Source: Planctomycetota bacterium
GTDB lineage: Bacteria > Planctomycetota > Phycisphaerae > WQYP01
Direction: 5' to 3'
Length of the DNA stretch: 7,425 nt
Assembly (NCBI GenBank): GCA_021852245.1
Contig: JAJZNY010000032.1
Span: forward strand, 1-7,425
The position numbers and the translations under genes were made by a program. The notes beneath the pieces are model-generated. The model did not search any database. It saw only the letters and a list, made by a program, of their open reading frames with translations, and was not told the origin of the DNA. This document shows positions 4,321 to 7,425 of the stretch, one piece after another; position 1 is the stretch's first letter; the number at the start of each line of letters is the position of its first letter.

Positions 4321-6420
4321 ATGATGCAGCAACCGGCGACACCAATTCCAGCAGAAGCGGCTCCATCTGACGGCGGGCGGCCGCTGACATTTGCGGGTTT
4401 AACGCCGCAGCGCCGGACGCAATTGGCGCAACTTGGAATTCACACCACGCTGGACCTGCTCAACTGGCTGCCGCGCCGCTATGAAGAGTTTCAAAACGGG
4501 CTTTCGATCGATCAGATCAAGCCGGGGCAGCGGGTAACTGTGGCCGGAATGGTCATTCAGACCCGGCTTCATCGGCGGCGGCCGATGCGTTTTGAGGTGC
4601 TGCTGGAAGATCGCACGGGCCGATGTGTACTGACATGGTTCAATCGCCGCGATCTGGCTGAAAAAATCAAACCGGAAACTCTGCTGCAGGCTGCGGGCAA
4701 GTCGGGCTTGTACAAAGGGCGGCTGCAACTGGTCCAGCCGGATATTAAAATCGTTGATAAACTGGAAATGGCGCCGCGCAGCGATGCGATTGAGCCCGTC
4801 TACCCCGCTTCGGCCGATGTTTCCAAACGCTTTATTGCTGATCTTGTCGCCCGGCATCTGGATGAATGTCTTGCCGATGTCGTGGAGTGGTTCAGCGAGG
4901 CGTATCTGGCGGAGCGGCATCTGATGCCTCTGCGGCAGGCGTACCGGCAATTGCATCAACCCTCGACATTGGCGGATATCACCCGGGCGCAGCGGACGAT
5001 TGCCTATCACGAGATCATTTTATTTCAGTTGGCACTTGAAATTCGCCGCTATCATCAGAAACATTCGGTCACGGCGGAGCGACTGCGTACCGACGATCGG
5101 GTTGATGAGCGGATACGGGCGCTGATTCCATTTGAACTCACGGCGGCACAGAAGCGGGTGATTGCGGAGCTGCGGGCTGATCTGGCCCGGCAGGAGCCGA
5201 TGAATCGTCTGCTGCAGGGGGATGTGGGGAGTGGAAAGACCGTGGTGGCACTCTATGCCATGCTCATGGCGGTGGCGGCGGGGAAGCAGGCGGCACTGCT
5301 GGCGCCGACTGAAATTCTTGCCGAACAGCATTTCTACTCCATCAGCAATCTCTTGGCGAAAAGTCGTGTGCAGATGGAACTGCTTACCGCCGGTACTTCG
5401 ACCGCGAAACGTGCGGATATTCTCGCCCGTCTCGCCTCCGGCGAACTGCACATGATCGTCGGCACGCATTCACTGCTGGGCGACCCGGTGGAATTTCGGC
5501 ATCTGGCCCTGCTGGTGGTGGATGAACAGCATAAGTTCGGCGTTGAACAGCGTGCCATGCTCCGCCATCGCCAGGCCAATGTTCACACGCTGGTGATGAC
5601 GGCCACGCCGATCCCCCGCACGCTGGCGATGACCTATTTCGGCGATCTGGATGTTTCCATCATTGACGGTCTGCCGCCCGGGCGATGCCCCATCGCCACC
5701 CGCAAGATTACCAGTCGGCAGCTGCCAGAAGTTTATCGGTACATGGAGCAGCAGCTTAACGCAGGCCGTCAGGCGTATGTAGTCGCCCCGGCGATTGAGG
5801 AAGGCGTGAAGGAACTCGATAACGTCAATGCGGTGCTGACGGATATGGCGGCGCATCTTCCCGCAAATGTGCGGATGCAGCCACTGCATTCCCGCCTGAC
5901 CGCTGAGGAGCGGCGGCAGACGATGGAACGCTTCCGCAGCGGCGATATTGATGTGCTGGTATCCACCACGATCATCGAAGTGGGGGTCGATGTGCCCAAC
6001 GCCACGCTGATGCTGATCCGTCAGGCGGAGCGTTTCGGTTTGGCGCAACTGCATCAATTGCGCGGACGGATCGGTCGATCCAATCTCAAATCGCTCTGCA
6101 TCCTCTGCAGCGATGATGATTCGGACGAGGCGCAGGCCCGGCTCAATGCCATGGTCAAAAACTCCAGCGGTTTTCGCGTGGCGGAGGAAGACCTGCGGCT
6201 GCGTGGGATGGGGCAGATGGTCGGAACGCGGCAGAGCGGCATGCCGGAATTTTTATTCCCTGATTTTCTCATGGAGATTCCATTTCTCCAGATGACCCGG
6301 CGAGACGCCGCCGCCGTTATCCTCGCCGATCCGCATCTGATCGCGCCTGAACATGCCCGGCTGCGGCATGAGGTGTATCGCCGTTATGAGTCCACGCTTT
6401 TACTTGCCGATGTGGCGTGA
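4321..6420 (+). CDS. recG: ATP-dependent DNA helicase RecG
   Basis: RecG is a monomeric superfamily 2 translocase that reverses stalled replication forks and remodels Holliday junctions and R-loops in the cytoplasm. The 699-aa length fits the family (E. coli about 693). In order: an N-terminal linker and helical region; an OB-fold wedge domain at roughly 60-165 that splits the fork; helicase core 1 with Walker A GDVGSGKT (300-307), Walker B DEQH (401-404) and TATPIPRT (427-434); and helicase core 2 with STTIIEVGVDVPNA (EVGVD from 553) and QLRGRIGRS (579-587). The conserved GTRQSG follows, near 637. DEQHKFG replaces the more usual DEQHRFG, a conservative change. ATG 4321 is the first in-frame start after a TGA at 4315; ATG 4324 is equally possible. 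No good ribosome binding site is seen, only GACGG abutting the start. The DUF58 gene follows 10 nt downstream. Confidence 0.97.
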   Translation: MMQQPATPIPAEAAPSDGGRPLTFAGLTPQRRTQLAQLGIHTTLDLLNWLPRRYEEFQNGLSIDQIKPGQRVTVAGMVIQTRLHRRRPMRFEVLLEDRTGRCVLTWFNRRDLAEKIKPETLLQAAGKSGLYKGRLQLVQPDIKIVDKLEMAPRSDAIEPVYPASADVSKRFIADLVARHLDECLADVVEWFSEAYLAERHLMPLRQAYRQLHQPSTLADITRAQRTIAYHEIILFQLALEIRRYHQKHSVTAERLRTDDRVDERIRALIPFELTAAQKRVIAELRADLARQEPMNRLLQGDVGSGKTVVALYAMLMAVAAGKQAALLAPTEILAEQHFYSISNLLAKSRVQMELLTAGTSTAKRADILARLASGELHMIVGTHSLLGDPVEFRHLALLVVDEQHKFGVEQRAMLRHRQANVHTLVMTATPIPRTLAMTYFGDLDVSIIDGLPPGRCPIATRKITSRQLPEVYRYMEQQLNAGRQAYVVAPAIEEGVKELDNVNAVLTDMAAHLPANVRMQPLHSRLTAEERRQTMERFRSGDIDVLVSTTIIEVGVDVPNATLMLIRQAERFGLAQLHQLRGRIGRSNLKSLCILCSDDDSDEAQARLNAMVKNSSGFRVAEEDLRLRGMGQMVGTRQSGMPEFLFPDFLMEIPFLQMTRRDAAAVILADPHLIAPEHARLRHEVYRRYESTLLLADVA

Positions 6421-6430
6421 CGGGGTCGAC

Positions 6431-7276
6431 ATGCAGATGTTTCAGGAAACGCGGCCGGAATTTGCAACGCTTTCACCGGCAGATATTCTCAAACGGCTTC
6501 TTCGGTCGGCCCGACCCCCGCGCACGGCGGCTTGGGCATTTATGGGCGGTCGATCTCGGCGGCGACGACTCAGCCACGGGTACGACATGGCGGACTTCCG
6601 CCCTTATGCTCCGGGTGATGACACGCGGCATCTCGATTGGCCCGCGCTGGCCCGGCTTGATCAGCCGGTCATCCGCCTCTTTGAAGCCTCCGACGAGAAC
6701 CCGCAGATCATTCTCCTCGACGCATCCAAAAGCATGCTGTTGGGAAGCCCGACCAAATGGAGCGCCGCGTGCTGGATGGCCATGGATGCGGCAATGTATA
6801 GCCTGCGGCGCGGAGAGCGTTTCGGCTTGAGAGTCGCGGCAGGAGAGTTGCATACGCCGATGCGAGGCGTGAAAAAATTGCAGCACACAAGCGACCTGAT
6901 TGAACTGATCCGCACCATCCGAACAATAATGCCCGGCGGTATCTGTGAACTTCTGCGGACTCTTCGCCTCTGCGCAGCAGCTGCGCCGAGATCAGCCATC
7001 ATCACCGTCATCAGCGATCTGCTTCCCGCTGTACCGGACTTGCCGCCGGGGTTGCATCGGCAGGTGAATCTGATCCGCGTGCTGTCCTCCGTGGAACTTA
7101 ATCCTGCCTCGGCGCTTTCAAATCAGTTCGTGGATATCGAGACGGGTGAAAAACTTTTCGCACGCCGTGATGCAAAGTCGCTGGCAGCATACCGCGCGGC
7201 GCTCGAGGATCACCGACGTTCAATCGAGCGAATAGCCCGATCCACAGGCGGTTTTGCGATCGATATCCAGTCCTGA
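6431..7276 (+). CDS. DUF58 domain protein, 281 aa
   Basis: ATG 6431 lies 10 nt after the recG stop with GGGG (6422-6425) 5 nt upstream; a start inside recG at 6353 is possible in frame but less likely. Residues 57-70, RPYAPGDDTRHLDW, are the DUF58 signature, followed by ARLDQPVIRLFE and the strand-loop IILLDASKSM (DASKS at 97-101). That loop corresponds to the first metal-binding (MIDAS-like) motif of the von Willebrand A-like fold. A second strand, ITVISDLLP, fits the same fold. No membrane helix is present, as in the short soluble DUF58 type. Family members usually sit beside a MoxR-type AAA+ ATPase and VWA membrane proteins and are thought to act in chaperone-like or envelope processes. 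No MoxR gene is in this window; it could lie beyond either edge. Co-transcription with recG is inferred from spacing. Confidence 0.9.
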   Translation: MQMFQETRPEFATLSPADILKRLLRSARPPRTAAWAFMGGRSRRRRLSHGYDMADFRPYAPGDDTRHLDWPALARLDQPVIRLFEASDENPQIILLDASKSMLLGSPTKWSAACWMAMDAAMYSLRRGERFGLRVAAGELHTPMRGVKKLQHTSDLIELIRTIRTIMPGGICELLRTLRLCAAAAPRSAIITVISDLLPAVPDLPPGLHRQVNLIRVLSSVELNPASALSNQFVDIETGEKLFARRDAKSLAAYRAALEDHRRSIERIARSTGGFAIDIQS

Positions 7277-7425
7277 TGCCGGAAGAAAATCGTTCACGGC
7301 GGCGCGAATCGGAATGACGCGCGGATCACACAATAAAAAAATTCCGCAAAAATTTTGCAAATATCTGATGAATTCAATCACAACTCGCCGATAACTTTCA
7401 ATATTGGCTTATCTACCATCGAAAG
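7277..7425. other. AT-rich non-coding tail with a 13-bp palindrome
   Basis: After the DUF58 stop the base composition becomes clearly AT-rich from about 7328. GCAAAA (7346-7351), one A, then TTTTGC (7353-7358) form a palindrome that could be an operator half-site pair or part of a promoter for a gene beyond the edge. No GC-rich stem with a T-run, and so no clear terminator, is visible. Confidence 0.4.

Noticed and set aside
4399..6057. Long minus-strand open frames (203 and 195 codons) under recG
   Set aside because: recG is unambiguous on the + strand; the antisense translations are Arg/Gln/His rich and show no family.

Overview
The window reads like a GC-rich bacterial chromosome segment. 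It has one firmly identifiable housekeeping gene (recG), a DUF58 gene directly behind it, two uncharacterised envelope-type genes, and a repeat-rich accessory stretch carrying remnants of RHS genes. No gene here is taxonomically decisive. Short orphan RHS tips, dispersed CGCAGGGG-type intergenic repeats and large unannotatable membrane or secreted proteins would fit a Planctomycetota-like or related environmental lineage, but that placement is a guess. All convincing genes are on the + strand.

Bases 1-602: the extreme 3' end of a gene cut by the window edge is probably present, overlapped by a small hypothetical ORF (58-264). A gene-free stretch (265-602) follows. It holds three short hairpins of one design (a conserved (T/A)TAGC lead, an 8-9 bp stem and a TT loop) and two copies of a TTCACCGCAGGGG repeat.

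Bases 603-1622: two diverged copies of one unit lie in tandem. Each has a conserved CGCCCCGGCGCGTTA block containing a possible -10 box, a GAGG ribosome binding site, an ATG with the start peptide MVA(I/V)N, and then the RHS core beginning LVDNLYQG. Copy 1 keeps the complete RHS C-terminal core (GLYYERNRDY to VDAEGL), but its variable tip looks frame-shifted. Copy 2 lost 28 codons in frame and keeps only about 16 recognisable residues of the core.

Bases 1625-3969: an eight-helix integral membrane protein is followed, after a possible intrinsic terminator, by a membrane-anchored or secreted protein with WD40/PD40-like repeats. I recognise neither as a named family.

Bases 3970-4320: this gene-free gap contains an inverted, 31/32 identical copy of the CGCAGGGG repeat.

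Bases 4321-7276: recG (complete, all helicase motifs present) is followed after 10 nt by a DUF58 protein, probably in one transcript. The last 149 bases are AT-rich and non-coding, with a 13-bp palindrome.

The most interesting material is the RHS tandem unit with its duplicated promoter/start module, and the covarying hairpin family next to it. I see no clear evidence of a complete new defence or mobile system.
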